A DNA stretch of 64,000 nt from WTXA01 sp964415195 (GTDB lineage: Bacteria; Bacillota; TC1): assembly GCA_964415195.1 (NCBI GenBank), contig CAYPYD010000001.1:434001-498000 (forward strand), given 5' to 3'. Numbering within the stretch: the first letter of the stretch is position 1; each line of letters starts with the position of its first letter. This document shows positions 40,727 through 49,235 of this stretch, in pieces. Both the position numbers and the translations under genes were made by a program. The notes under the pieces are model-generated. The model worked only from the letters and a program-made list of their open reading frames with translations. It was not told the DNA's origin and ran no database searches.

Positions 40727-40810
40727 GCGAGAGTGGCGGAATGGCAGACGCGCACGTTTCAGAGGCGTGTGAGTAATATCGTGTGGGTTCAAGTCCCATC
40801 TCTCGCACCA
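40727..40810 (+). tRNA. tRNA-Leu (anticodon CAG)
   Basis: An 84-nt class II tRNA nearly identical to the first (same D and T arms, encoded CCA); anticodon loop TTCAGAG gives CAG for CUG codons. It begins only about eight bases after the 6S-like closing stem, with no promoter or terminator between, so it is likely cut from a shared precursor. Confidence 0.95.
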
Positions 40811-40817
40811 GTACTTT

Positions 40818-40846
40818 AAAAGTCCTTATTTATGGGGCTTTTTTTA
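40818..40846 (+). terminator. Weak terminator after tRNA-Leu(CAG)
   Basis: AAAGTCC pairs with GGGCTTT (one G-T pair) followed by a run of T. Confidence 0.5.
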
Positions 40847-40877
40847 TTGCATAAAAAGTTGTGGGCTTAATGGAAGT

Positions 40878-40919
40878 AATGAGTATAATAACGTAAAATT
40901 ATTATACTCATTTTTTATT
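40878..40919 (+). terminator. Terminator upstream of the export operon
   Basis: AATGAGTATAATAA and TTATTATACTCATT pair perfectly around CGTAAAA and are followed by TTTTTATTT. It probably ends the 6S/tRNA unit. Confidence 0.8.
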
Positions 40920-40933
40920 TAGTTAATGTTAAC

Positions 40934-40949
40934 TTAATCTTGGATATAT
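40934..40949 (+). promoter_or_regulatory. TTAATCT-type direct repeats before the export operon
   Basis: TTAATGTTAACTTAATC (about 40923-40939) gives TTAA repeats about one helical turn apart, followed by TTGGATATAT. A similar TTAATCTAATATTAGATATAT lies before the macro-domain gene at 45537. Possible response-regulator boxes; inferred only. Confidence 0.3.
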
Positions 40950-40985
40950 ATTATTAAGTCATATTAAAATTCAAGGAGGCACAAG

Positions 40986-41861
40986 ATGTCAAAAAAAGAA
41001 CAAAACAAAACAAAACGAAAATTAATTATTGGAGGTTTCCTGATTATCATCATTGGGGTAATTGCAGCAGTTACAGCGTTTTTACCAAAGCCGTTCAATT
41101 ACTCAATGGTAGCAGCAGAATCAAAAACAATAGAAAATTACTACACCTTCTCAGGTGATGTTGAAAGCAAAAATTCTCAAATGGTAATGGCTGGATCATC
41201 ATTGCAAATATCAGAGGTTAAAGTAGTAGAGGGAGAAAAAGTTGAAAAAGATGATGTGCTATTTGTTACAAAACAAGGTATAGATATTAAAGCGAAAATT
41301 GCTGGAACAGTTACTGAAATTTATGTTGAGGACAATGAACAAGTCATGGCAGGTACTAAATTATGTGACCTATATGACTTGGATAATCTGCAGGTTAAAA
41401 TAATGGTTGATGAATATGATTTAAGTAGCATATCAAAAGACAAAGAAATATATATAAATATCAATGCACTAAACAAAGAAATTAAAGGTAAAGTTGAAAG
41501 CATTTCTGATATTGCAAATATTGGACAAGGGATTTCATACTTTACTGCTTTAATAAGTGTGCCAATAGATAAGGACATTAAAGTTGGTATGACAGTCGAG
41601 GCTAAGGTGATTAAAAATCAAGCAGAAAATGTTGTTACAATTCCAATAAGAGCTTTAAATTTTGATGATGACGAAAAAGCATATGTCTTCGTTAAGAATG
41701 ATAATAAAGAAATAGTTAAAAAAATAGTTAATATCGGTCTAAATGACGGCATCTTTGTTGAAGTTACCAAAGGATTAGTTGATGGTCAAAAGATTTATAT
41801 ATCTAATGATTCAACCAGTGGACAAGATAGTGGAATTCTGCCACCAATGCCAACCAATTAG
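40986..41861 (+). CDS. RND/HlyD-type efflux adaptor (MacA-like)
   Basis: A 291-residue membrane-fusion-type adaptor: N-terminal membrane helix (LIIGGFLIIIIGVIAAVTAF), a lipoyl-like beta hairpin (SGDVESKNSQMVMAGSSLQI and GTVTEIYVEDNEQVMAGTKL), and C-terminal beta-barrel with IPIRALNFDDDEKAYVFVKN. It should sit on the cell surface and couple the MacB-like permease to its ATPase. AAGGAGG precedes the ATG. It is the first of five genes ending in a histidine kinase. Gram-positive members export antimicrobial peptides or protect against them. Confidence 0.83.
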   Translation: MSKKEQNKTKRKLIIGGFLIIIIGVIAAVTAFLPKPFNYSMVAAESKTIENYYTFSGDVESKNSQMVMAGSSLQISEVKVVEGEKVEKDDVLFVTKQGIDIKAKIAGTVTEIYVEDNEQVMAGTKLCDLYDLDNLQVKIMVDEYDLSSISKDKEIYININALNKEIKGKVESISDIANIGQGISYFTALISVPIDKDIKVGMTVEAKVIKNQAENVVTIPIRALNFDDDEKAYVFVKNDNKEIVKKIVNIGLNDGIFVEVTKGLVDGQKIYISNDSTSGQDSGILPPMPTN

Positions 41862-41873
41862 GAAGGGAATATA

Positions 41874-42569
41874 ATGGAAATACTAAAAATGAAAAACATA
41901 GTTAAAACTTATACTATGGGTGACGAAGAACAAACAGTCTTGAAAAGTATAGATTTTAATATTGATGTAGGAGAATTCGTTTCAATATTAGGTCCATCAG
42001 GCTCAGGTAAATCTACATTAATGAATATTATAGGTTGTCTTGATACACCAACAAGCGGAGAGTATTTGTTAAATGGGAAATTATTATTAAATCAAGATGA
42101 AAGTGAACTTGCTAGATTGCGAAATAAGGAAATTGGCTTTATTTTTCAGCAATTTCAACTTCTTCCAAGATTGACGGCAATACAAAATGTAGAACTTCCT
42201 CTGATTTATTCAGGAGTCTCCGAAAAAGAACGTAAACAAAGAGCGATTGAAATGCTAAATAGAGTTGGACTCTCAGATAAACTAAAAAACCGACCAAATC
42301 AACTTTCTGGGGGACAACAACAACGAGTAGCAATTGCAAGAGCACTAGTAACAAATCCTACAATTCTACTTGCTGATGAACCAACGGGAGCGCTCGATCA
42401 AAAAAATGGACAGCAAATTATAGATTTATTTGAAGAATTGCATAATGAGGGAAAAACCATAATAATGATAACTCACGATAAAAAAATAGCAAGTCATGCA
42501 AGTAGAACTGTTAACATACTTGATGGTGAGCTTTTTGAAGTAATGGGAGGTAATCACAATGATAATTGA
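41874..42569 (+). CDS. MacB-type ABC transporter ATP-binding protein
   Basis: A 231-residue ATPase: GPSGSGKSTLMNIIGCLD (Walker A), FQQFQLLPRLTAIQNVELPL, LSGGQQQRVAIARALVTNPT, ILLADEPTGALD and MITHD. It is the LolD/MacB type that drives mechanical permeases. It starts after AGGAAGGG and overlaps the permease by 11 bases. Confidence 0.9.
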   Translation: MEILKMKNIVKTYTMGDEEQTVLKSIDFNIDVGEFVSILGPSGSGKSTLMNIIGCLDTPTSGEYLLNGKLLLNQDESELARLRNKEIGFIFQQFQLLPRLTAIQNVELPLIYSGVSEKERKQRAIEMLNRVGLSDKLKNRPNQLSGGQQQRVAIARALVTNPTILLADEPTGALDQKNGQQIIDLFEELHNEGKTIIMITHDKKIASHASRTVNILDGELFEVMGGNHNDN

Positions 42570-43731
42570 AAGTTTACTAATGTCCTGGAGAAACATCATA
42601 AATAACAAAATGCGCTCATTTTTAACTGTATTAGGAGTCTTGATCGGTGTTGCCTCAATTATTGCAATTATCTCTATAGTTCAAGGAGTAACTGAAAATA
42701 TCACTTCTCAAGTCATGGATATGGGTGCTAATAAAATAAGCATCCAAAGTAAAGGAACCTATTTAAAAAAAGGTCTAACAATAAATGATTTGTATAGTAT
42801 AGAGGAAATTGATAATATTCAAGGGGTGTCACCTGGCATAAACGGAATGACGGAAATATATTATGATGGTAAAATCATGGATGAGATATCAATTCTAGGT
42901 AAGAATGAAGTGCATTTCAAAAATACACAGGATCTTTTAGAAAGTGGCAGACCCATATATAAGCTAGATGTAGACAATAAAAATCAAGTTTGTCTAATTG
43001 GTAATGATATAGTTGAGGAATATTTTAAAACAGAAAGCCCAATTAATAAAAAAATAGTTGTTGGCAATATGGAATATACTATAATTGGCACATTACAGAA
43101 ATCAAATGATTTTGCTGCTGGAAGTAATGATAAGTCAATTATTATTCCCTACACTACAGCAATGAAGTTAATTGGAACTGGATATATTTCATCTCTGGAT
43201 ATATATGTAGCCGATGAAAACAAGGCGGAAGAGACAACTGACAAAATTGAATCAGTACTAAAAAGTAGTTTTAATAGTAAAGATGATGGGTATATTGTTA
43301 CAAATATGAAGAATATTCTTGATACAGTTTCTGACATGACAGGTACTATGACACTTATGCTTGGTGGCATAGCATTTATATCCTTAGTTGTTGGGGGAAT
43401 TGGAATTATGAATATGATGTTGGTTACAGTTACTGAAAGGACTGCAGAAATTGGTCTAAGAAAAGCATTAGGCGCAGAACCGAAGACAATTCAATTACAA
43501 TTCTTGCTAGAAGCTTTGTTTTTATCGCTTTTTGGTGGGATAATTGGACTAGGTGCTGGTTTAATACTTGCATATATTGCAAGTATACTATTGGGGATAG
43601 AGTTTATAGTTGTGGGTTATTCTGTGTTTCTTGCAATTGGTTTTTCATCCTTAATTGGTTTGATATTCGGCTATTCACCAGCAAGAAAAGCCAGCAAGTT
43701 GAATCCAATAGATGCTCTTAGAAGTGCATAG
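42559..43731 (+). CDS. MacB-type ABC permease
   Basis: A 390-residue permease: one N-terminal helix (FLTVLGVLIGVASIIAIISI), the large MacB extracellular domain (residues 50-260), and three C-terminal helices including LVVGGIGIMNMMLVTVTERT and the FtsX motif EIGLRKALGA. With the adaptor and ATPase it makes a tripartite exporter. It starts after GGGAGGTAATCAC. Confidence 0.9.
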   Translation: MIIESLLMSWRNIINNKMRSFLTVLGVLIGVASIIAIISIVQGVTENITSQVMDMGANKISIQSKGTYLKKGLTINDLYSIEEIDNIQGVSPGINGMTEIYYDGKIMDEISILGKNEVHFKNTQDLLESGRPIYKLDVDNKNQVCLIGNDIVEEYFKTESPINKKIVVGNMEYTIIGTLQKSNDFAAGSNDKSIIIPYTTAMKLIGTGYISSLDIYVADENKAEETTDKIESVLKSSFNSKDDGYIVTNMKNILDTVSDMTGTMTLMLGGIAFISLVVGGIGIMNMMLVTVTERTAEIGLRKALGAEPKTIQLQFLLEALFLSLFGGIIGLGAGLILAYIASILLGIEFIVVGYSVFLAIGFSSLIGLIFGYSPARKASKLNPIDALRSA

Positions 43732-43778
43732 ACATTTTAGGTTAAATATGTTAAAACAGAAAACAGGTGGTGATTAAA

Positions 43779-44450
43779 TTGTTTAATATTTTAGTTTGTG
43801 AAGATGATAAGAATATTAGAAACCTTATAGGTGAATATTTAAAAAGCGAAAATTATCAAGTCTTTTACAGTGAAAATGGCGAGGACGCAATTAAGGTTCT
43901 TGAAGATAATTATATTGATCTTTTAATCACCGATGTTATGATGCCGAAGATGGATGGCTTTAAATTGGCAAAGGAAATAAGAGAGAGTAGTTATGAATTG
44001 CCAATCCTTATGATAACAGCCAAAGAAAAACTGGAAGATAAAAAAATTGGATACAGAAATGGTATAGATGATTATATGGTGAAGCCTATTGAAATGGATG
44101 AAATGCTACTTCGAGTCGCTGCCTTATTAAGAAGAGCTAAAATTGCGAGTGAAAAGAAACTAGTAATTGGGAATACTACATTGGATTATGATAAGTTTAC
44201 TGTTAATTCAAATGGTGTATTGCAGGATTTACCAAAAAAAGAATTCATGCTTATTTTCAAGTTGCTTTCTCAAATAAATTGTATCTTCACTAGAAGTCAA
44301 TTAATGGATGAAATATGGGGTTACGACACTGAAAGCGATGAACAAACTGTGAACGTACATATTAGTAAATTAAGGGAACGTTTCATGGATAATCAAGATT
44401 TTGAGATAGTTACAGTAAAAGGACTAGGATATAAGGCGGTAAAGTTATGA
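43779..44450 (+). CDS. OmpR/PhoB-family response regulator
   Basis: A 223-residue regulator: receiver with CEDDKNIR, phosphate-accepting Asp52 in LLITDVMMPKMDGF and Lys in YMVKPIEMDEML, then a winged helix (MLIFKLLSQINCIFTRSQLM, DEQTVNVHISKLRERF). It likely controls the exporter genes upstream. Starts at GTG 43767 and 43770 lie in the ribosome site; TTG 43779 (MFNILVCEDDKN) is the better start. The kinase gene overlaps its stop. Confidence 0.85.
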   Translation: MFNILVCEDDKNIRNLIGEYLKSENYQVFYSENGEDAIKVLEDNYIDLLITDVMMPKMDGFKLAKEIRESSYELPILMITAKEKLEDKKIGYRNGIDDYMVKPIEMDEMLLRVAALLRRAKIASEKKLVIGNTTLDYDKFTVNSNGVLQDLPKKEFMLIFKLLSQINCIFTRSQLMDEIWGYDTESDEQTVNVHISKLRERFMDNQDFEIVTVKGLGYKAVKL

Positions 44451-45487
44451 AGAAAATATTCTCCAAATTATTTATGAAATATTTAATTGTATTTTTAGGC
44501 ATAAATGTAATGTCCAATATTATAGCGACATTTTTCATGTTCAATATTATGAAAATAGATATTCAGACTGCAACTATAATCATGCAAAAAGAGAACGCAG
44601 CACCAATTACAACATTTGCATTTGGAATAGGTGGATTTACTATAGTGATTGGCATTATTTCTATCTTGATTGCTACAAAATTATTGATTAAACCAATTAA
44701 AAATATAACCGATGGATCCAAAGAAGTTGCTACAGGTAATTTCAATATTGAAATTCCTGAAAATGGAAATGATGAAGTAACAGAATTGACTAGAAATTTT
44801 AATAAAATGACTAAAGCTTTGATGAAAAATGAATATTTGCATAAAGATTTTGTATCAAATGTTTCCCACGAGTTTAAAACTCCTTTAACTTCATTGCAAG
44901 GTTATGCTGAATTAATTAAGAAAAATGATATTTCTGATGAAAAGAGGGATGAATATATTGATATAATTATTTCTGAAAGCAAAAAACTTTCATATTTATC
45001 TTCTAATTTACTTAAGTTATCTGAATTAGAAAATACAAGCTTTCCTTCGAAAAAGGATGTTATATATTTAGATGATCAAATACGTGATGCTTTAGTACTA
45101 TTGCAGAATGAATGGGAACTGAAGAATATTGATATATCTCTACAATTGGATAGAGTTAAATTTATCGGTGATAAGGCGCTATTATATCAAGTCTGGGTTA
45201 ATCTAATATCAAATGCTATAAAATATTCCAATCAAAACGGGAAAATTAGCATTGCGTTATATGAAAATGATTCTATTAATGTTGTAATTTCTGATAATGG
45301 TATAGGTATGTCTGCTGAAGACGTTGATAGGGTATTTGAGCGCTTCTATAAGGCGGATTCATCTAGAAACAGTATTGGAACTGGACTTGGACTTTCAATT
45401 GTCAAGAAAATTATTGAAATCCATGGTGGAAAAATTAGTCTTCAAAGTAAAATTAACGAGGGTAGTAATTTTAAAATTGTATTTTGA
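44447..45487 (+). CDS. Sensor histidine kinase
   Basis: A 346-residue kinase with two membrane helices (residues 10-30 and 53-80) and a short external loop, HAMP (LLIKPIKNITDGSKEVATGN), phosphoacceptor His in FVSNVSHEFKTPLTSLQGYA, and an HATPase with NLISNAIKYS, ISDNGIGMSAEDVDRVFERF and GTGLGLSIVKKI. The small sensory loop resembles bacitracin/peptide sensing kinases that read stress through a transporter. Inferred partner is the upstream response regulator. Confidence 0.9.
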   Translation: MKKIFSKLFMKYLIVFLGINVMSNIIATFFMFNIMKIDIQTATIIMQKENAAPITTFAFGIGGFTIVIGIISILIATKLLIKPIKNITDGSKEVATGNFNIEIPENGNDEVTELTRNFNKMTKALMKNEYLHKDFVSNVSHEFKTPLTSLQGYAELIKKNDISDEKRDEYIDIIISESKKLSYLSSNLLKLSELENTSFPSKKDVIYLDDQIRDALVLLQNEWELKNIDISLQLDRVKFIGDKALLYQVWVNLISNAIKYSNQNGKISIALYENDSINVVISDNGIGMSAEDVDRVFERFYKADSSRNSIGTGLGLSIVKKIIEIHGGKISLQSKINEGSNFKIVF

Positions 45488-45616
45488 TTTAGGGTGAATA
45501 TAATATTTTTCCTCTTGTACAAAGTTAATTAATAAGTTAATCTAATATTAGATATATGACAATAACAGAACTCAACGAAAGATGGGTTCTGTTTACTTTA
45601 AAGAGAAGGTGATTTT

Positions 45617-46615
45617 ATGCCATTACAAATTATTAGAGCTGATATAACAAAACTCGAGGTTGATGCCATAGTAAATGCTGCTAATGAAACACTATTAGGT
45701 GGTGGTGGAGTTGATGGAGCTATTCATAAAGCTGCAGGTCCAGGATTACTTGAAGAGTGCAGGACGTTAGGTGGTTGTAAGACTGGTGATGCTAAAATAA
45801 CTAAAGGCTACGATCTACCTGCTAAGTTTGTGATTCATGCTGTTGGACCTGTCTGGCATGGTGGTGATAAGGGTGAGGTTTTACTTTTGGCTTCATGTTA
45901 TAGGAAATCATTGGAGTTGGCTATGGAGAATGGACTGGAGAGTATTGCCTTTCCTCTGATATCTTCTGGTGCTTATGGTTATCCTAAGGATCAGGCTATA
46001 AAGATTGCTCAGTCTGTTATTAGTGATTTTTTGAGATTTCATGACATGACGGTTTATTTGGTTGTCTTTGACAAGAAGGCCTATATATTATCTGAAGATC
46101 TTTTTTCATCAGTTAAGGCATATATTGATGATAATTATGTTAACAGTCATGAAATGATGTATGGTAGAACTAGACAACGTACTGATTTATATGATTCAAA
46201 TATGAATCAACCATATATGAACAGAAGTTGTTACCGTAGCGGACCAAGAAAACTTGAGGAAGTAGTTGGTGAACTTGAGGAGACTTTTTCAGAGAGTTTA
46301 TTAAGATTAATAGACCAGAAGGGTATGACTGATGTAGAAACCTACAAGAAAGCCAATGTTGATAGGAAGTTGTTTTCTAAAATCAGAAATGATAAGTTCT
46401 ACCAGCCAAAGAAAAGTACGGTTATTGCCTTTGGTATTGCCTTAGAACTAAGTCTGGATGAAATGAAGGACCTGTTGCTTAAGGCAGGTTATGGTTTGTC
46501 TAAAAGTAGCAAGTTTGATTTGATTATTAAGTATTTTATAAATATCGGAGTATATGATGTTTTGGTTATAAATAATGCATTATTTGAGTTTGAACAAAAT
46601 CTCCTTGGTTTTTAA
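45617..46615 (+). CDS. Macro domain protein with C-terminal HTH-like domain
   Basis: A 332-residue protein. Residues 1-165 are a macro domain of the MacroD/YmdB type: IIRADITKLEVDAIVNAANE, then LLGGGGVDGAIHKAAG and SSGAYGYPKDQA, which bind ADP-ribose and remove it from proteins or O-acetyl-ADP-ribose. A linker and a C-terminal all-helical region follow (RLIDQKGMTDVETYKKANVD, then KIRNDKFYQPKKSTVIAFGI and ALELSLDEMKDLLLKAGYGL), an XRE-like HTH frequent with this family in Firmicutes. The next gene, 82 bases away, is a VWA protein. Confidence 0.83.
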   Translation: MPLQIIRADITKLEVDAIVNAANETLLGGGGVDGAIHKAAGPGLLEECRTLGGCKTGDAKITKGYDLPAKFVIHAVGPVWHGGDKGEVLLLASCYRKSLELAMENGLESIAFPLISSGAYGYPKDQAIKIAQSVISDFLRFHDMTVYLVVFDKKAYILSEDLFSSVKAYIDDNYVNSHEMMYGRTRQRTDLYDSNMNQPYMNRSCYRSGPRKLEEVVGELEETFSESLLRLIDQKGMTDVETYKKANVDRKLFSKIRNDKFYQPKKSTVIAFGIALELSLDEMKDLLLKAGYGLSKSSKFDLIIKYFINIGVYDVLVINNALFEFEQNLLGF

Positions 46616-46661
46616 TTTGTCGCTTTTGATGCGACCAATGTTGTTTCTTGAGATGGTATTC

Positions 46662-46689
46662 TTTGATTAGAAAAGATAATCAAAGGAGG
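46662..46689 (+). promoter_or_regulatory. Hairpin covering the VWA gene ribosome site
   Basis: CTTTGATTA (46661-46669) pairs with TAATCAAAG (46677-46685), and AAAGGAGG overlaps the 3' arm. A GTCGC-TTTTGAT-GCGAC hairpin lies just upstream (46619-46635). Confidence 0.35.
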
Positions 46690-46697
46690 AACATATT

Positions 46698-47342
46698 ATG
46701 AAAGCAAATTTAACAGAACTGGTCTTTATTCTAGATAGAAGTGGGTCAATGACAGGCCTTGAAGCTGATACTATTGGTGGATATAACTCCATGTTGCAAG
46801 AACAAAAGGAAGCTGAGGGTGAGGCTGTTATTACTACAGTACTGTTTGATGACAGGTATGAACTTCTACATGACCGCTTAAATATTAAGGGTGTAGCTCC
46901 AATAACAAAGAAAGAATATTTTGTCAGAGGTTCTACAGCGTTATTAGATGCGGTTGGTAAGAGCATTAAGAAGATAATCAATGTTCAAAGGAACACACTT
47001 GAGGCTGAAAAGGCAGAGAAAGTGCTTTTTGTTATAACTACTGATGGTTATGAGAATGCGAGTAGAGAGTATACTTACGATAAGATTAAAAGTATGATCG
47101 AGCGTCAGAAGAGTAAGTATGGTTGGGAGTTTATTTTCCTTGGTGCTAATATTGATGCAGCTGCTGAGGCAGAGAGGTTTGGAATTGGTCGTGATAGGGC
47201 TGCTCAGTATCATAATGACAGTGAAGGTGTTGAGTTGAACTTTAGAACGGTTAGTAGAGCCACAATGCAGTTCCGTGGTAGAAAATCAATTCCTGAAGAT
47301 TGGAAAAAGGATATTGATGATGATTTTAAAGAGAGAAAGTAA
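46698..47342 (+). CDS. VWA-domain protein
   Basis: A 214-residue cytosolic von Willebrand A protein. The metal-ion site is LVFILDRSGSMTGLEADTIG, with TALLDAVGK and TTDGYENAS as the other MIDAS pieces. It has no signal peptide. It follows the macro-domain gene, a pairing that suggests handling of ADP-ribosylated targets, but that is context only. AAAGGAGG precedes the ATG. A GAAA-tetraloop terminator follows. Confidence 0.83.
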   Translation: MKANLTELVFILDRSGSMTGLEADTIGGYNSMLQEQKEAEGEAVITTVLFDDRYELLHDRLNIKGVAPITKKEYFVRGSTALLDAVGKSIKKIINVQRNTLEAEKAEKVLFVITTDGYENASREYTYDKIKSMIERQKSKYGWEFIFLGANIDAAAEAERFGIGRDRAAQYHNDSEGVELNFRTVSRATMQFRGRKSIPEDWKKDIDDDFKERK

Positions 47343-47358
47343 GCAAAAATATAGATGT

Positions 47359-47391
47359 AACAGGACCGAAAGGTCCTGTTATTCTTTTTTG
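47359..47391 (+). terminator. Terminator after the VWA gene
   Basis: AACAGGACC pairs with GGTCCTGTT around a GAAA tetraloop, then ATTCTTTTTT. Confidence 0.9.
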
Positions 47392-47453
47392 TTCACAAAT
47401 AGCAGATATTGGTGTTAGAATGGAGAAAAGAGTTAGGCACTGGAGGTTATGAT

Positions 47454-47813
47454 ATGAAGTATGATTGGATTGAAGGGTATTGTTTATCCAAGAAGAGTGT
47501 TATAAGAGAGTATAAGGTGGAATGGGACGCTGTAAGATATATGATCAAGGATAAGATGTTTGTACTCCAGGGTGACGATAATAAAGGTAATCTAATTATC
47601 ACTGTTAAACTAAATCCTGAATTTGGGGAATTGTTAAGATTGAAATATGAAGATATTATCCCTGGTTATCATATGAATAAGGTTCATTGGAATTCTCTTT
47701 TTCTTGATGGCGATGTGCCTGATGATGTTGTTAAGGAGATGTTGGATGAGTCATATAATCTTGTCTTTTTATCATTAAGTAAAAAACAACAGAAGGAGAT
47801 AGAGAATGAATAA
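47454..47813 (+). CDS. MmcQ/YjbR family protein
   Basis: A 119-residue protein. KYDWIEGYCLSKKSVIREYK start, DKMFVLQGDD and NKVHWNSLFLDGDVPDDVVK are the family pattern of CyaY-like MmcQ/YjbR, often called DNA-binding; no biochemical role is firm. GGAGG precedes ATG 47454; the longer GTG-like start is rejected. It overlaps the next gene by eight bases. Confidence 0.8.
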   Translation: MKYDWIEGYCLSKKSVIREYKVEWDAVRYMIKDKMFVLQGDDNKGNLIITVKLNPEFGELLRLKYEDIIPGYHMNKVHWNSLFLDGDVPDDVVKEMLDESYNLVFLSLSKKQQKEIENE

Positions 47814-48552
47814 ATATATCAACCTCACTTTAGATAATTTAGATGATGAACATTTATGTTGTGCCATTGCAGATAAAAAGCATCAAAGAGGTGTAGCGGG
47901 CAAAAAGTCTTGGCTGACTGATCGGATTTCAGAAGGTCATGTCTTTAGAAAACTTGATGCTAAAGGAAAGGTTTTTATTGAGTATTCTCCACTTGAATCA
48001 GCATGGGTGCCAATAATTGGTGATAATTATGTCTATATTTATTGCCTTTGGGTTTCTGGTAGCTTTAAGAATAAGGGCTATGGTAGAGAGTTGTTGCAGT
48101 ATTGTCTAGATGATGCAAAAGAAAAAAAGAAGAGTGGAGTCTGTATAATTAGTTCGAAGAAGAAAAAGCCTTTTTTGTCTGATAAGAAATATATTGAGAA
48201 GTTTGGGTTTGTAACTGTTGATTCAAATGGTGATGATTATGAGCTTTTGGCTTTGTCTTTTGATGGTACTGTACCAAAGTTTAATGAAGCTGCAAGAAAG
48301 GGAACTATTGATAACCAGGATCTTACTATTTACTATAGTTTGCAATGTCCATATATCCTTAATTGTATTGAAGAGATTAAAAATTATTGTGAAAGGGAGA
48401 GTGTCCCTCTTAGGCTTATTGAGGTTAAATCATCTTGCGAGGCTAAGATTGTCCCATGTGTTTTTAATAACTGGGCTGTATTCTACAAGGGTGAATTTAA
48501 AACTCTCCATTTATTAAATGAAGGGTATCTTAGGAAAATGTTAGACATCTAA
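47806..48552 (+). CDS. GNAT acetyltransferase with YoaP-like C-terminal domain
   Basis: A 248-residue protein. The N-terminal half is a GNAT domain (IYCLWVSGSFKNKGYGRELL, then YCLDDAKEKKKSG). The C-terminal part, with LTIYYSLQCPYILNCIEEIK and VPCVFNNWAVFYKGEFKTLH, matches the YoaP-like thioredoxin-fold domain, including a CPYILNC-type motif. The target is unknown. It overlaps the MmcQ gene. Confidence 0.8.
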   Translation: MNKYINLTLDNLDDEHLCCAIADKKHQRGVAGKKSWLTDRISEGHVFRKLDAKGKVFIEYSPLESAWVPIIGDNYVYIYCLWVSGSFKNKGYGRELLQYCLDDAKEKKKSGVCIISSKKKKPFLSDKKYIEKFGFVTVDSNGDDYELLALSFDGTVPKFNEAARKGTIDNQDLTIYYSLQCPYILNCIEEIKNYCERESVPLRLIEVKSSCEAKIVPCVFNNWAVFYKGEFKTLHLLNEGYLRKMLDI

Positions 48553-48576
48553 ATAATATGTCCAAAGGAGATAAAT

Positions 48577-49176
48577 ATGGAAAATATCAACAGATCAAAA
48601 ATAACCAAAACAGGAGACTACCTCATAATACCTGTAGATATGACACTAGAAGAAATAAGTGGCTATTCGAACATACCTAAGATATTGAAAAAAGCTATAA
48701 ACATGAGTGAGGATACAGACGAAAAACTAGATGAAGCCTTAAGAACAGAACCTTACCTAATGCCAATCTTTGTGCTGGCAGATGGGATGATGGAAAGAAA
48801 TAAGGGAGACTGGTCAATCAAGGTTGAATATGGAGTGGAGATTAAAGGTGATATAAGAATAGATCTTTATGGATTGGAGTCCTCCTTTTATGAAGTGAGA
48901 GAGGGCAGTGATGGAAGTGATGGCGAGATCTATATACTAGCTGGAGTGGCCACTATCCAAAACGCCAATGTGCCCGATTGGAGAGTTGTTCTAGGTAAAT
49001 CAGGTGGAGTCATATTTAGAGATAAGAAACTAGAAGGTATCATTCAAGGGCAGAGAATACAGGATGCCAAAAACAAAAGGGGAGAAGTGCTAGAAGCTTT
49101 CAATAAAGCTATAGGAGAAGAAGGTAAGGATTGGTTAGTCTTACTTGAAAAATTTCTGGAGACAAGTGGATTATAG
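48577..49176 (+). CDS. Conserved-looking protein of unknown function
   Basis: A 199-residue soluble protein that I do not recognise. It has a short helical N-terminus (LEEISGYSNIPKILKKAINM), an acidic middle part and beta-rich segments (WSIKVEYGVEIKGDIRIDLY), with no Cys and no signal peptide or membrane helix. AAAGGAG precedes the ATG. Synonymous positions are A/C-rich, unlike the preceding GNAT gene. Confidence 0.6.
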   Translation: MENINRSKITKTGDYLIIPVDMTLEEISGYSNIPKILKKAINMSEDTDEKLDEALRTEPYLMPIFVLADGMMERNKGDWSIKVEYGVEIKGDIRIDLYGLESSFYEVREGSDGSDGEIYILAGVATIQNANVPDWRVVLGKSGGVIFRDKKLEGIIQGQRIQDAKNKRGEVLEAFNKAIGEEGKDWLVLLEKFLETSGL

Positions 49177-49235
49177 CTATATACTAATAGCAGGATATAA
49201 TTATGATATTTAATATAGGTGATTAGGAGAATAAA

